A DNA stretch of 64,000 nt from Promerops cafer (taxonomy: Eukaryota; Chordata; Aves; Passeriformes; Nectariniidae), in contig VZSE01006029.1 of the NCBI GenBank assembly GCA_013398275.1, forward strand, positions 1,392,000 to 1,455,999, in the 5' to 3' direction. The notes below the pieces were generated by a model that was not told the origin of the DNA, made no database searches, and was given only the letters and a program-made list of their open reading frames with translations. The translations under genes and the position numbers were made by a program. Positions 38,124 to 51,934 of this stretch are shown here, one piece after another (within the stretch, counting starts at the first letter, position 1; the number at the start of each line of letters is the position of its first letter).

Positions 38124-41100
38124 CTGTGAAATTATTGCTTATATAATAAACCAAAAAGTGTTGGCCCTGTAGGAAGCCCCATGTCACAGTTTGGATGCAC
38201 GCTCTTCTGCTGCTAATAAGTTCTGTTAGAAAGAATTAATGTATAAACCTGCAGGGTGTAAGTGCGTGTAGGATCCTGACATCCAGGGAGACAGCAGGGA
38301 CCTTTTGGGGCCTGATTCTGGGGTAGATGGGGGATGCTTTGCTGCTCCTCACCAGCTGCATTCCCTAGAGGCTGGGCTTTCCCATCCCCAGGCAGGGATC
38401 ACAGTCAGCATGATGACCTTGGTCTGTCAGTCTGCTGGAGAGCAGGAGAGAGCTGCTGGTGGGGAACAGCTGGCTCTGCTGGCACTGAGGCACCTGGAGA
38501 GCCCTTCTCTCAAGGAGAAGCTGCTGCTGATTTTTCCAGCCTACTTTCTAGACCTTTTGTGCTGATCTCACAAAGCACAAAGGGAATAGAGCAGGCCTGG
38601 GAATATGTGTGAAAAAATATCTCCCCCAGCCTTTTAGATACTGAAGAGAAGAAGCATGTAACAGCATGACTTTTGTATCAGTTCCACAGAGATAAAACCA
38701 CTTTGGAAAGCAGCTTTTTCATTGTTTAGGAAAACTAATTTTCTCCCCAGGTTTGAATTAGACAAAGTAATTTTATTTTCTCCCCAAGTTCCTGTTATTG
38801 TAATGACTACTATCAGCAATGAATTGTTTTGAACACCAAGCATAAGAAGAAAGCTATACTTTTTTTTTTCACATCATCCTTTTACTAATAAATTTTGGCC
38901 CAGACCACTTACTCTGTTTAGGATTAATGCATTCATGAGTCCTATTTTCAGTAGCTATGAAGAAAAGACATTTTAAAGCAAATTGAGGTAGGTGATATCT
39001 TCTCTAATGCATTTTTAATGTACGAGACATTGTAAGGACCAGAAAAGCATCCTGTGCTCTGCAATACAATTTGACAACTAAAACAAAACCCCAAAAACAA
39101 CCCAATAAAAAATAAAGTAAGATAAAAACAACATAACAGAACATATGGGAGAGTGAAAGACACAGCCACGCTATTAGTGCCCAGTTAGCTAGTTTTATTG
39201 GCATTTCCAGCATATGAAAGATGAATATGATAACTAGTGGGGTTATGAAGATGTTGTGATATTAATGAGAATGTAATTCCATAAGAAATTGTCTTGTGGC
39301 TTACATCTAATAATATTACTGAAATGAGGCTAATGAAGGCAATCAATCCTATATAATACATTTTTGTAAATCTGATTCTCAAAGCATTTCTGATAGAAAG
39401 ATGATAGATTTGTCTTCTCCCAGCAACCCCTGCTGACATGAGAACTCCCACTGAAGTCAATTGACAAGCAGACAGGGGAGTAAACAAACCTCTGTGGATG
39501 CAGTTCTGCTCTGCCTTGCTTCTGTAGTTCCTCTCATGACAATGTCCTTAGAGTCACATTTGCCGTAAGAAAACTGCTCCAGTGCACCTGGAGCACAGTC
39601 TCAGACCTTACTGCTCTACTAATGAACTCTGCCTGCTATGAAAGTTGCCTTTGCTCTTGCTGACTTGGGTACAGATCACAAAGTCCTTTGCTGTGCTGTA
39701 CCAGTCTCTCCAGGCCTTTGGGTATTTATGCAGATAGCTGGTCTGCACTGCACCCCACGCTGCTTGCTTTTACTGATGTCACACTGAAGGAAGGCAAGCT
39801 TCATTGTATTTACCCATTCTCTAGGAGCACTGCAGACTGCAGTGCATGCTTTCCCACCCCAGCCTCCCTTTCTCTAAACAACAGAAATCAGCTTCAGTTA
39901 GATTTAGCAGTTCTCTGAAAACATATAGACAGACACTTATTTCCCTCTTTGTCTCCTTCCTTGTCTGTTTCATTATCCATTTTCCTTGGAAAGGACAATG
40001 TCATTTACAATATGTATCTTTGTAGCATTTGGAAGAGCACCTCTTTCTTCAGAGAAATGTCATGGGATATATTTAAAAACACAGAAATTTTAGAAATCTG
40101 GCACTACTTTGCTTTGCTTGAAGTACAGACTCATATCCCCTTATGAGGGGATATCTACAATGAAATTACTAATCTTGTGAATAATTTTGTGGATGTTAAA
40201 GTACGACCTCTCTTCTGGGTAGACTGTGAAGAGAAGCTCCCACAAGCATTTATCTCCTCATGCCCAACAATGTCCTCTTCAGGATTCTGGAAATGGACAT
40301 TCTAGCAGAGAATTTCTGTCTCTGTCACCATGCTAATTTAAGTCAATGGCAATAACCTTTTTGATGTCAGTGAGGCAGGATAAAATCTTGTGTAAACAGC
40401 CAGTGCTCACATCTTTCCTCATCTCAAGAACCTTGCTGACATCTGACTTAACACTTTACATATCCACCTCACCCAAATACTTAAGTAGGCACACACATGT
40501 GACAGCAAGGAGATATAATGGTGAGGAAAAGAATGTGAATATAAGGTTGGATTAAAGGTGTAGTGCTATAGACAAGATCATACCATCTATTTTTCTGTGC
40601 AAGTTTTTTCTATATCTCACTCCAAGCAGCTGTTGAGGCAAGCAGCATGAAGCACAGGAGATTAGGGACAAAGATAAATTTGGACCATCAGACGCTTGGA
40701 AAAACTGCAGTATTATCTGAGCTAGGTGAGAACCTGAGAAATTACATGGGCTGGAGAAACACCAGTGACACGGCAAACAAGGGAATGGATACTGGTTTAA
40801 AAAGAAAAACAGTTTATTATATTTTGTCTGAAAAGGAAAGATTTTAGTCCTGACTGTTTTTTGTGTTTGAGGTTACTTATGAAAACCACTTAGCACAGAG
40901 CAGATTAGATCCTGGCACTGTTGTGCTGTCATCACTGTAAATTCACTAATGTTTCACTGAACTGTTCTAATGCCATTAGACTGCCCCATGTCACATGTGT
41001 TGTGTCTATGAATGCTCTCTTTGTCTCCCTGCATAGCAAAGAAGGTGAAAGGCACTGGAATTGAACTGATTCTTCAAGCCGAGAATCTTTGCAATCATAA

Positions 41101-44100
41101 ATAAAGTCAGTCCCTTCAGCTTAGCATTCATTGCCTCCTTTCTCATTTAAAAACAGATGTCAGCACAAGGAGAAGGCAGGTGCAGAGTGCCTCTTTCAGC
41201 TGCTTTTGAAGGAAAGCAGGAAGTGAATAAGTCACAGGGAGCTGTGCTGTTTGGATCTTTAGAAAGCATTTATAGCTTCTAGATATATTCCTGCTAATGA
41301 GGGTGTGAGATGCCAGCTCTTTGGAAGTTAGAGCATGCACTGTTGCACTCTCATCAACTCTGATGGATGCAGTGTGTATGGCAATATAATTTAAACATGA
41401 GGATATGAGGAATGATTTATTAAGTTACCACAGAAAGTACTTAAGAAAAAAAAGAGTCTAATACTAGAAAAAAATGTCTGGCACAGTTGAATGCTATATA
41501 AACTACAAAACTTGTTATAAATTGGAAACCCCCAAATGGATGTTCTCCATACACTGCAGAACTGTCTGAAATTGCATAAAATACCCTGAAGAGTAGCTGT
41601 AAAATATTCCAATTTACAACAGCCAGACTCCTGAACCTGATGAAGACCACAAACTGATTGTTGCCAATTGTATTATTGCTGTTAAAGCCAGCAGCAATAT
41701 CTGAGAGCATACTATGTTTGGGTATGTGGTGAGAATCTGACTACTGCCATTTACCCCCTTAGGCAATCCAATTTCCCAACAAAATAAGGTCCTTTTTTAA
41801 TGAGGGCAAGATCAAACATAATATGATCCACTGTCTCTACAAGACACCAGACTGAGGTGAGCAGAAAAGAATAAACAGCACTATAGCCTCTCTCCTCTCT
41901 TTCCACATCTATCAGGTTTGATGTGGGTGGAAACATGCTATTCTTTGTAAAGAGCTGGCACAATTTGCCCTCATTAGCAAAGCATGCCCACTTTTTTTGC
42001 CACTCTTGCTGTACCTCATTTGAAACACCACACTGCAGGGATTTTGCAGTGTCTGGGATTTTGACTATGAAAGAAGTTTACAAGAAAAACGTCTGCAGCT
42101 TCCTGGGCTTGATGCACTGCACTCTCTGGCATGGATTTCACTTTCCCCGTGACACTGAAAAAGCACTGCCACAGAACAACTTGCTTTGATGCCCTCTGCT
42201 AGCAAAGAAGTTCTGTGATAAACAAGCTTTTAATCCTGTATTTCCACACTTTTACTAAGCAAATTGCAACTTGACAAAGCTGTGTGTCACTGAGTGTGCC
42301 AAAAGCCCTCAACAGAGATGGTAAAAGAGGGTAGGAGAGAAAGTGCTCACAGGAAGCACACAGAATTGTACTTTAGTAGCTTTGTCAGTGCTTTGATTTA
42401 GTGCCATCAGTCCTACTGCAGCAGGCCTTCTAAGTGCTAGTGTAAACAGTCCAGGAAAACTCCCAAGAAGCTATAAATGATGCTTGCGACCTGAAAAGTA
42501 TCTTCTGCCTCCCTGAATTCTAAGGAGGGATCTGCCAAAGCAAAAAACGTGCCCGGACTCACGAGGAGCCTGCCCTTTCATGTGATAAGGTCTCTATGGA
42601 AAGAACTGTAGTGTAATCAAAGTACATAAGTAGCCAAATTTCAGCATCAGATTTTCAGGAAAAAGCCTTGCTGGCCCCTTCCATATGGCACCAGTCCACG
42701 TGTGTCACAGGGAACAGCTGGTGAAGAGCCATCTTCTGCATGAAGGGAATACCCAGCACTAAAATGTATGTTAACACACCCAAGACAGAGTTTTTCAGAG
42801 CCAAAATTAGCTTTGGGAAGCAGCACAGGCATGTAAGTAGCAGAGGACATTTTCTGCTTACCTGAAAGTTGTCTTGTTGCCTGAAATCTTCACAATATCC
42901 CGAAGTATTGCACTATCTCCTGGTGCTACTCCTCTGTTCCTTTTTCAGATGAAGAGAGGCTGAGCTTATCTGCTTTGCTGATGCAGATACAACAAAGCAC
43001 GCTGTGCTACGAACTGACTCCCTTCCTGTGGAACAAACATTAGGAAGCAGCTGAAGAGATATTCAAGACTCCCGTGTTTCAATGTAAACCAGAAAAAGCC
43101 TGCTTTCAGATTCTTAAACAGGAGGGTGCAGACTGTGTAATACAAAGTCTAATCACAAGAATAAAAAGTCTGATATCAAACTCTTCTTTTTATTGAAGAA
43201 GTCTTCTCTGATGCTTTCCCCCCTGCCCTTTTTATACAAAACTGAAGCACACTGTTGCATTGCAGGACATTGATAAAGTATTAGAGACACCGCATGGCTT
43301 TAAATTACTGCATAGAAATCAGGAGTGGTTTTGGAAAATATTTTATATTCAGTGTGGGAAAGTATTTTTATTTTTAATGGTAGCTGTTTGAAGTTGTTCT
43401 GTGACTTGGAAAGTTACCAGTTCCTTTTCATTTCTGAATGTGAACATTTCTGTGTCTGTGCAAGATCTCAATTTTTTGAGGCTGTGGTTCTTTTTACCAC
43501 ACAGCTAATCTGAGCCAAAGAGTACTGCATTATTTTTGATGATATTATTGCCCTGGAAGAATACTAATTCAGGAAATCAGTGTTCAATGTTTCTATACAA
43601 AACATTTAAATTTGAGCAAAATCAGTTTATTTTTCCTAGTTAGCTACATAACACATGATTAATATTGGGAAAATATAAATCTGAATGGAAATATCTCCTC
43701 TTCCAAGGTTCCAATTGATCAGCTTTGAATTGCCAGACTGAGGATGTGAGCTAAGAGCCTCTCTAGCAGCGTTACAGTGACACTCTGCCTGTCATTTACT
43801 GCCTGTCCTCCTTTTAAGTACTTGTTCCTTCATAATTATTATCTGCAGTTGGCCACTGGACTTTGAAACTGCAAACTGCTTTCCATATCTTTTGTTTCCT
43901 GCTGTATACACATTGAAATCACACGTTTTTTTATCTGTCACTAAGATTACAAGCAGCATGACTTAAAATGAAAAAGGTAGAAAAATGTCAATGAAAATAG
44001 GGAGCTCTTTACTGACTATAAAATGTGACACATCTCTGTAACCAAAAACAGAGCAATAGTACTTGGAATCTGGTACTGATTCAGTAGTGAATAGAAAAAA

Positions 44101-47100
44101 AATGACTAGAAATAAGTAGAAAAAGACTAAACCAATATTGATATGTAGTAGAAATTTCCGGTTATAAAATATTGATGTACACTTCAGGAAAAATCGATAA
44201 ACAGGTTTCACACAAATTTGTAACAATTTTTAATTACATTAATTACAGAAGAAACTCAAAGTCATTACTGGCTGAGACTGTGCATTATTTGATGGTGATA
44301 AAGAGATAAAATATTCATAAATATTTTAGGGGTTTTATTTTTGGGGAGGAGTCTGATCTGCTTACATCATGAGTGGCTAGAGAATTTTTCATTTTATTAG
44401 TAACTAAGTGGTATTGTGCTATACCATGAAGTTAAAAATCTAATTTAAAATGTATGTACCTAGATAGGTACTTACCAGGTTCTTGCAGAACCCTGGAGTT
44501 TTACAAGAACTGGCTAAACAGATCCTCAGTCTGTTCTGTAAATTTTAAACAAATACAGGAAAATATTATAGAACATAAATAATGTTAGCATTATGTAAAT
44601 ATTAAAGAAAAAGAGAAATGAGATAATTTAGGTAATTACTCTCTGTTTTAATAAAAGTAGCAGGAAAACTAAAAAAAATATGGGACTACAGTTATAAAAA
44701 CTTGATTTAGAGGATTAGTGCTAGTGACTATAGTTTTATTAGAAGTGTGTCTTGGCAAAGAAACCTATAATGAGATTACAGATTTGTTGAGGCATATGAT
44801 TTAGTAGTGTACAAGATACTGATTAGAATGCAAGACTAGGGCTCATTCAAATGAGTGGCATTTTAGGTCAACAAAACGTAATATGATAATGCAGTCTGTC
44901 CACATTCTGTAGACTCATTCCTGGGTACCCCGACTCACAAAGAGGATTTAATGTTTATACTAAATCAGAGCAAACGAGAGCCAATATTTGATTCAACAGC
45001 AAAAAAATACTAACGTGAATCCTAAATGTGCAGATAAAAAAGAAATAAATGAGTACATAGAGGTGAAATAAGAGCTACTCAGGAGAATTCCAGTGTTTAT
45101 ATTTTTAATGTGGAAAAAGGGAAAACGTGCAGAAAAAAGCTAAACCAAAGATATCTTGGCCTTAACCTTCTAGTAAGTGTTAATGAGCTCCTTTTGTTTA
45201 AACCTCACAGAGGTGGCCAGACTAACACAGGTGAGTACATTAGAGAGAAAACACAAAGCAATAAAGGCTTTCCTGTCAAGGCAAACAAGCATAACATGAA
45301 CTAGTGGCTGAGAGTTAAAGCCAGAAAAATTCAAATTAGAATTGAATACCTATTAGTTAACACTGAAAGAGATTAACCATGGAACAAGCTCTCAAAGGAA
45401 TGAGTTCTTCATGTCTTGATGTCGTCAGGTCAGGCATTTCTGAAAAATGTGCTGTGGCTAAACACAAGTTATTATTTATTGATAGCCAAATAATTAACTT
45501 AATACATGAGCAATTGCATGGAATGTAATAACTTGTGATATAGGAAGAGAGATTATGATCTGAATGTACAATTTCATAGCTATTCTAGAACAGGGCACAC
45601 GAGCACTTTGCCACCTATGGATGTTGGCACATTGATAAATGAAACTTAGTAGAATGAATGATGAACTGACACTCCTTTCACCATCATTTTACAGACTCAA
45701 ATATGCTATCTCCTTGCCACTTCATGCTGATCAGTGCTTCCTCTTTCTCACAAGCATCCCAGCTGAAAAGCCAACACCTGTAAGCCAACACCTGCTTGTG
45801 CTCTTCTAGTGAAAAAATGATCAGGCCCATTATTTAGCTCATTCTCTCCTTTTATTTTAAACTGTAGAAGGTATTATATCTTTCCCTGATTCAGTGCTTC
45901 CCTTTGAAACATTTAATTTGCAAGTGGTGGATTTAACATCTATCAGTTCAACTGACAAAGAGCCACTCCTTTTCAATAGCTATTAGATGAAATTCATAAT
46001 CCTACAAGAATCTCATATAATGTTAAAGATCTGAAATTATTGCAGCTAGGTAAATACATATTTATCATCTCCTTATTGCAGATTTCCCCCTGAGCTTCCC
46101 ATCTTATTCCTTTAATTTGCATCTGGGTGTATCATTAGTTTTGCTTCCTTCCTAAAGAAATAGGAGTTTTGCCATGTCAGGGCCCCTGATTATCATTTGC
46201 AATCTGTATTTCAGAGACATCTTATTTCATCCTTTAACTGCCTTTTCCTTTTAGCCCGGTAGCAGGAAAAATCTCACTTCCCTTCTAGTCTTCTGCTGTC
46301 TTCAGGAATTCACTTTACTTTTGTGCTTACTTTACTTAATCAGCAATTCCTGTTGTATCTACCATTTTTTGTAATTCTTTACATATTTTTTCCCCAGGGC
46401 TAGATCCTTTTACTGAAAGGAAAAGCTCGAGGAGATTACATAGATTAGTCTCTAAATTTTTTAGTGTGCCCTTAAATACACTCTACTTTATTATTATTTA
46501 TTCTGTTCCCTTATGATGGTAGTTTTTTCAGTCCTTAAAAATGACTTGGTATTATTTGTGTTTTCTTTAAAAAGCTTGACACTATCCTGCTGTAGTCTTA
46601 GTGTCCTCAAGCTGTATGTCTAAATTTTCATGGGGAGCCATAATAGTCCTATTTTACACATTTGAACACTGGGAGAATACACACCAATTATGCCCATAGG
46701 TTTGTGGCTTGTTCCCATTTTCCCCTCATCTCTTGTGCATGTAAAAGGTTTATAGCTATACTGTAGAAAAATGTCTGTACACACTTGCAGATCAATATGT
46801 TGGTCTTTAAACTCCCCACCCAAACCCTGCATATTGTAAAGTGAAACATGTCAAGTGTGTTTAGGGCCAGTCTGCTGTCCTATTAGCTGGCAAAACCAGG
46901 AAGTACAAATTTACACTTACAGACCATAAAAACACACAAGGCCATGGAAACCACCCTTTGGTGTAGATGTAAGGGGAAACTGGGATTCAGCTGACATATT
47001 TCTGCAATGTTTGCAGGATGGCATTTGCCAATGTAAACTTGACTTGCAAAGATACAGTGTCTTTCACTGTGAATGGTTTATTTTTGCTATAAATGGCCCC

Positions 47101-50100
47101 TTTATTGGAAATGGTCTCCCTTTACCTTTTCATCTTGGACTGTTTGAACTACCCAACCAAATTTTCCATTCTATAAAGCTTTACTACAGATGAAGAAAAT
47201 AAAAATAGGCAAATATTATTATTCTAGGAATACTGGAATATTTTTCCTTCTAATGAACTAGATCCTTTTGAAACGTGCAGAGAGATTTTTAATATTGGTA
47301 CATATAAGCTTGTGCTTTAAAGTTCAAATGCAAAAACTCTGTGCTGACACTTCTGAACATGGAAAAGAATCAAACATCTTTGAGAGCATAATCTGGCAAA
47401 AAATAAAGATAGAAACAAGACCATGTGGGAGATGTTTGCTGGTCAACCTCACAGTCAACACGGGAAGAAAAGTAGAAGCTCCATTCACTGGAAAATCTAG
47501 ATTCTCCAGGTCCCTTCAGCTGCCTGTCTTGCTGTATGGACATTGCCTTTTCTTTCAGGACACCTTGGCAAGAACGGAGATCTGGCTTGCAGAAGCATAA
47601 ATAGACTCTAAATTACCCCAAAAGGAATGCTCTAATATTCCATAGAACAATTGCCTCCTCATCAAAATATTAAATCCTGCATGCCCTCACCTACTTCATG
47701 TTGGCAGCAACGTAATAAAGAAAAAAGTGGATAATAAAGAAATGTGATCATCTCAGAGTCTGAATTTCTCATCCCTTGCACCAAGGAAATAACTATAAGT
47801 TCTGTGGCTGCAAAGAATCATGCAGGTAGGAATGTATAGTCTAAAGTAACTTGTATGTAATTCTGCTTTTCTTTTTTCCTATAGATTTTTTAGTAACCTG
47901 TACAGTTCTCTGCACTGGACTCTCCCTTTTCAGAGTGGTGAAAGCAGTAAGTAAAGTTGTGGACATGTAACCTCTTAAAAAAATGTTGCTAGTCATTAAT
48001 GAGGATTGTCACATACAAATTTTTCAGCATTTGGATGGAGAATATTGGTTCAGGCCCAGTTTTCCTAGTATATACTTTTTAAGGTGTTTGGGGAAGATAT
48101 ATTATCTTCTGAAAAAAGAAAAAAAATCATGTAGAACAAAAAAGTATATCTAGATATAGAAAACAGAAGAGCAGTTGCTTGGGATCTCACCAGGATTAAG
48201 TATTATACTAACCATGTTTCAAAATGCCATTTCTTGTTTGACAAAAGGAATGTCAGAGACTACACTGCTTCTGAACTACTGTTGTGTGAATTCAAAGAGG
48301 AACTATTAAGCCCTGGATCTGTGCCTGAGCCTTTTATTCCTGGTACTATCAAAGGGTGTGATCATTAATCCCAGTTAATCAAGAAGTCAGCATGTTCCAC
48401 AGAATCAAAGGGTGAAGTGGGATTCAGGAGAGACATGTCCTGCTCCTGCTTCTGCTGATGAGGTGTTATGCCACTTATGAAGGTCGTGTTGGCTGAGCTT
48501 CTACTTTTTGGTCAACGATTTAATATCAGCTTGGGGGTCATAACTATACCTGTCTATAGATTTTTCAGTGTGTTGAGCCAATGTAGCAAACATCATGGGC
48601 AAACAGCAGTAGCAAACATGCATTTTTACAGAATAAAGAGTGCATTTTTGTGTATTATAGTTATATATTTAACACCTTTTCATCGTAAATTCAGCTATTG
48701 GGAGCTTCTATACAAACTTAAACAATTTTAAATTTGCATATGCATCATTAAAGGAGATCAAATCCCACTGATCTTGAACAAATCTTAGATCATGCCACTA
48801 TCTCCATCTGATCGTCTCAGCCCTTTTACTTGAAGCTGGGTCCATAAACAAATGAGTTGGTTTGTGCAGAGACTGGTAAGGTCAATATCTGCATTTGTCA
48901 TTGGAGTTTAATGTGAGGGCTCAGTCCCATGCTCCATTTCCTTGTGGAGAAGCAAACTCCGTTGTTATTTACATACTTCACCATTAAAGATGTCCCAGGA
49001 ATCTTCAGTGAAATCTAATCTGTTGATTAGATCATGCTATTCCTGACAGATGCTAAAGAAGAAATAGAATATTTGCACAAAAACTACTCAGCAGACATAT
49101 AGGAATAAAGAAATGTCAATTATTCAGTAAGGATTTACCTGTTATGCCTAATTTTGCAGAAGGATATGGAAAGAATTTAAAGGTTAAAAGGAAGGGCAAC
49201 AAATATATGGCAAAGCCATGAAAAGTATTTATTGCAAGACAGGAACTCACAGGTCTGATAAAGTTGCCCCTCATAAGCATGAAATTCTAGAACAGACATC
49301 CCACAGGAAGGTTACTGCAGGAAAGGACTTAATAGAGAGCATGAGTGAATGAAATACTGTATTTCAAGGACTAAGGGAATGAACCCAGCCTCCTAGGACT
49401 GTTTGGTTCATTTCCAAAATATAAGACTCCATTTGAAGAAGAAAATGAATTTTCAGTCAGATGGACCAGAACTGATGATGATTTAGGGTAATGTTTGTTT
49501 TTTCCCCACGTGGTTGAACAATGATTCAAAGGAATCTACATTATTAGAAGCAGCTGGTGTGTGTTTTAGAAATGAGTAGATGATAAAAGGTAACAACTTA
49601 ATAAAGCCAGTTGCCTGTGGGAGATGGGTATGCATATACAACATGATACCTCGTGGCTAAAATGCATGTTAAAAATATCTGAGTTTTCTGTTTGTACTGA
49701 TGTCAGGTGCTCAATATATGAAAAATGTCTGTTTGGGTTTTTTTCCTCAATAAACTGCACCATGTTGTAATTTGGGTAGTATGATACTGCAGAAGGAAAT
49801 CTGTGTTTCTTCTCTGCTCCTGAAAAAACCCAGCCCAGTAAATTCTACTTCTTTTGCCCTATTTTCTTTTCACCTTGCATGCAGCTCATGAACCAGTACT
49901 CTTTTGATTCATTAATGTAGTTTCATCTCAGTCCTTCTTTTTTCCTCTCACACTCACACTGATGATAATTTCTGCTCCCCTGTCAGTGCTGCACAGGAAT
50001 CACAGGTACTGCTGCTGAGTTGGGGATCACTGAAGTACAATGAGCTCTACACTGAGATCAAACCTTGTGGATCAACAGCACAGGATCAAGATGTTATCAT

Positions 50101-50628
50101 CTTGGGATACCGGAATTCAGGGAGGTCTGGTCACTGTCTTTAAGTGGACTAGGATGGTAAGCAAAGTGCACTTCTTACCATTATAGCAATGCTATTTGAC
50201 TGCCTCTGTTACCTTTTCTGATTGCTGTCAGGGATTGCAGACTGTCAGTACTGCATTCCTGTTTCCCTTCCTGTCACTGATGCAAGTTTTTGGGCCACTG
50301 CCTAGAAGAGATCTCTGTAACAGAGATCCCTTCTGTCCTTTTTCCCCTTACAGAATGAATATTCTCTAGTTCCATACATGACTGTTTTCAAAGGAGAATG
50401 AAGAGTCCTTTCATAACCTTGAACTGAGGCATCTTCATATTGGGGAGAGAATTTCCTCAAAACCTCCATTTTTATATAATTTGCAGTGTAGGAATTGATG
50501 CCAGACTCTTCCTTTAGGACAGAAAGGGCTTAAGTGGGCTCTCTTCCTTATTCAGTGGCTTCCTCATCCTCACTGAGGGTCTCCGTTCCTCCACAGAAGG
50601 GACACAGTGCTCAGTAGTGAGGAGTAAA
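38124..50628. other. Intergenic sequence, no gene seen
   Basis: About 12.5 kb of largely unique AT-rich DNA with no recognisable exon, RNA gene or transposon. A GC-richer patch at about 38280-38560 is open in two frames (86-92 codons) without a recognisable protein. Perfect short hairpins occur at 40133-40154 and 49013-49032. Distal regulatory elements of CA8 could lie here, but none can be identified by reading one sequence. Confidence 0.5.
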
Positions 50629-50630
50629 CA

Positions 50631-51300
50631 GAGTCACAGAATGGCTGATGTTGGAAGGAACTTCTGGACATCATCTTGTCCAAATCACCCGCTCAAGCGG
50701 GGCTGCCACAACAAGACCTGTGTTCACATTAATACCTTCATGGATGGAGGCTCCCTAACCTCCTGGGGCAACCTGTGCCTGGGCTTAGTCATTCTCATAG
50801 TAAAAATTGTTTCCTGATGTTCAAAGAAAACATCCCATGTTTCAATTTGTGCCCATCACCACTGCTCTTGTTACTGGGCCCCACTGAAAAGAGCCTGGCT
50901 CCAGCCTCTTTGCATCTTCCCTTTGGGTATTTGTACACACCTGTGAGATCCCACTGAGCCTGCTCTTCTCTAAGCTGGACAATCCCAGCTCTCAGCCTTT
51001 CCTCATAGGAGAGATGGTCCAGCACTTTAACTGTGGTCATGACCATTTGTTGGACTCTCTCCAGTATGTTCATGTCTCTCTGTACTGGAGTAGCCCAAAT
51101 CTGAACCCAGCACCCCAGGTGTGTCCTCACCAGTGCTGGGCAGAGGGGCAGGATCACCTGCCTCGACTTGTTAGAATTTCTTTGCCTAATGCAGCCCAAG
51201 GTATCGTTCACCTTCTTTGTGGCAAGGCCACACTGCTGGCCCATGTCTGACCTCATGCCCACCAGGACCCACAGTGGGTGGGACCCCTCCATCCAATGCC
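50631..51300 (-). mobile_element. CR1 LINE fragment, antisense, bordering the CA8 CpG island
   Basis: The left end (gagtcacagaatggctgatg, then ttggaaggaac) is the reverse complement of a CR1 tail. The reverse frame at 50795-51292 follows the CR1 ORF2 C-terminal region (LSYEERLRAGIVQLREEQAQWD, SSGDGHKLKHGMFSLNIRKQ) for about 165 codons. Its truncated 5' end lies at about 51300, where CpG-rich sequence starts, some 360 bp before the gap thought to hold CA8 exon 1. It is diverged and non-functional. Confidence 0.86.
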
Positions 51301-51658
51301 AAACTCCATTCCAGCCAGGTCACGGTGCCTGGATTGTTCCTCGCCAGTGGCCGGGCTTTGCCCTTCGCCTTGTTCAAGTCGCTCTCCCTGGGTGTCCCCG
51401 GGTGCACCGAGCGCCTGTGCCCAGCTGGAGGGGCAGCGGGAGCTGTCGAGACACCCATCCACCCACCCGGGCTTGGGAAGCAGCCTGCGGAGGACGGCGA
51501 GGAAGACGCAGGGAGGCTCAGGGGAGCAGCGTCCCGCCGGGAACGCCCGCTGCCACCTCACCTCTCGCTCGCCGTGCCGTGTCGCGCCGCTGGGACAGCG
51601 ACCGGCTCCTGGTGCTGCCCGGCGGCCGCCCCCGGCCCTGCCCCTGCCCCGGCGCTCG

Positions 51659-51735
51659 NNNNNNNNNNNNNNNNNNNNNNNNNNNNNNNNNNNNNNNNNN
51701 NNNNNNNNNNNNNNNNNNNNNNNNNNNNNNNNNNN
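51659..51735. other. Assembly gap of 77 N in the CA8 CpG island
   Basis: Undetermined bases flanked by very GC-rich sequence. CA8 exon 1 encodes roughly 33 residues rich in glutamate and is absent from the visible flanks, so it probably lies in this gap, whose true length may exceed 77 bp. Confidence 0.95.
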
Positions 51736-51934
51736 CGTCCCGAGGCGCCGGGAGCGGGGAAGCGGCAGGTCCATCCCCGCCGGCGGAAGGGCAAAGCGGG
51801 GCGGCGGCCGCGGAGCCGCCGGGTCCGGCCGAGCAGCCCCTTCCCTGGCCGGGGGCAGCGGCCGGGCAGCGCCTGTCTGAGCCGCAGCGCGGGGTGCCGG
51901 GTTCCCCCGTGACCGCTTTTCCCTTGTGCCTCAG
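51736..51934 (+). other. CA8: Probable CA8 intron 1 (3' part)
   Basis: GC-rich sequence with no resemblance to the CA8 N-terminus in any frame. It ends in a pyrimidine-rich tract and acceptor (cttttcccttgtgcctcag) directly before exon 2. If exon 1 is inside the gap, intron 1 is very short, a few hundred bases. This placement is inference. Confidence 0.55.

Noticed and set aside
45768..45794. Short tandem copy of aagccaacacctg
   Set aside because: A 14-bp local slippage duplication; similar small duplications occur near 17600, 22290 and 59550 and need no special explanation.
50795..51292. 165-codon reverse frame as a host gene
   Set aside because: Its residues follow the C-terminal region of CR1 ORF2, so it is transposon remnant.
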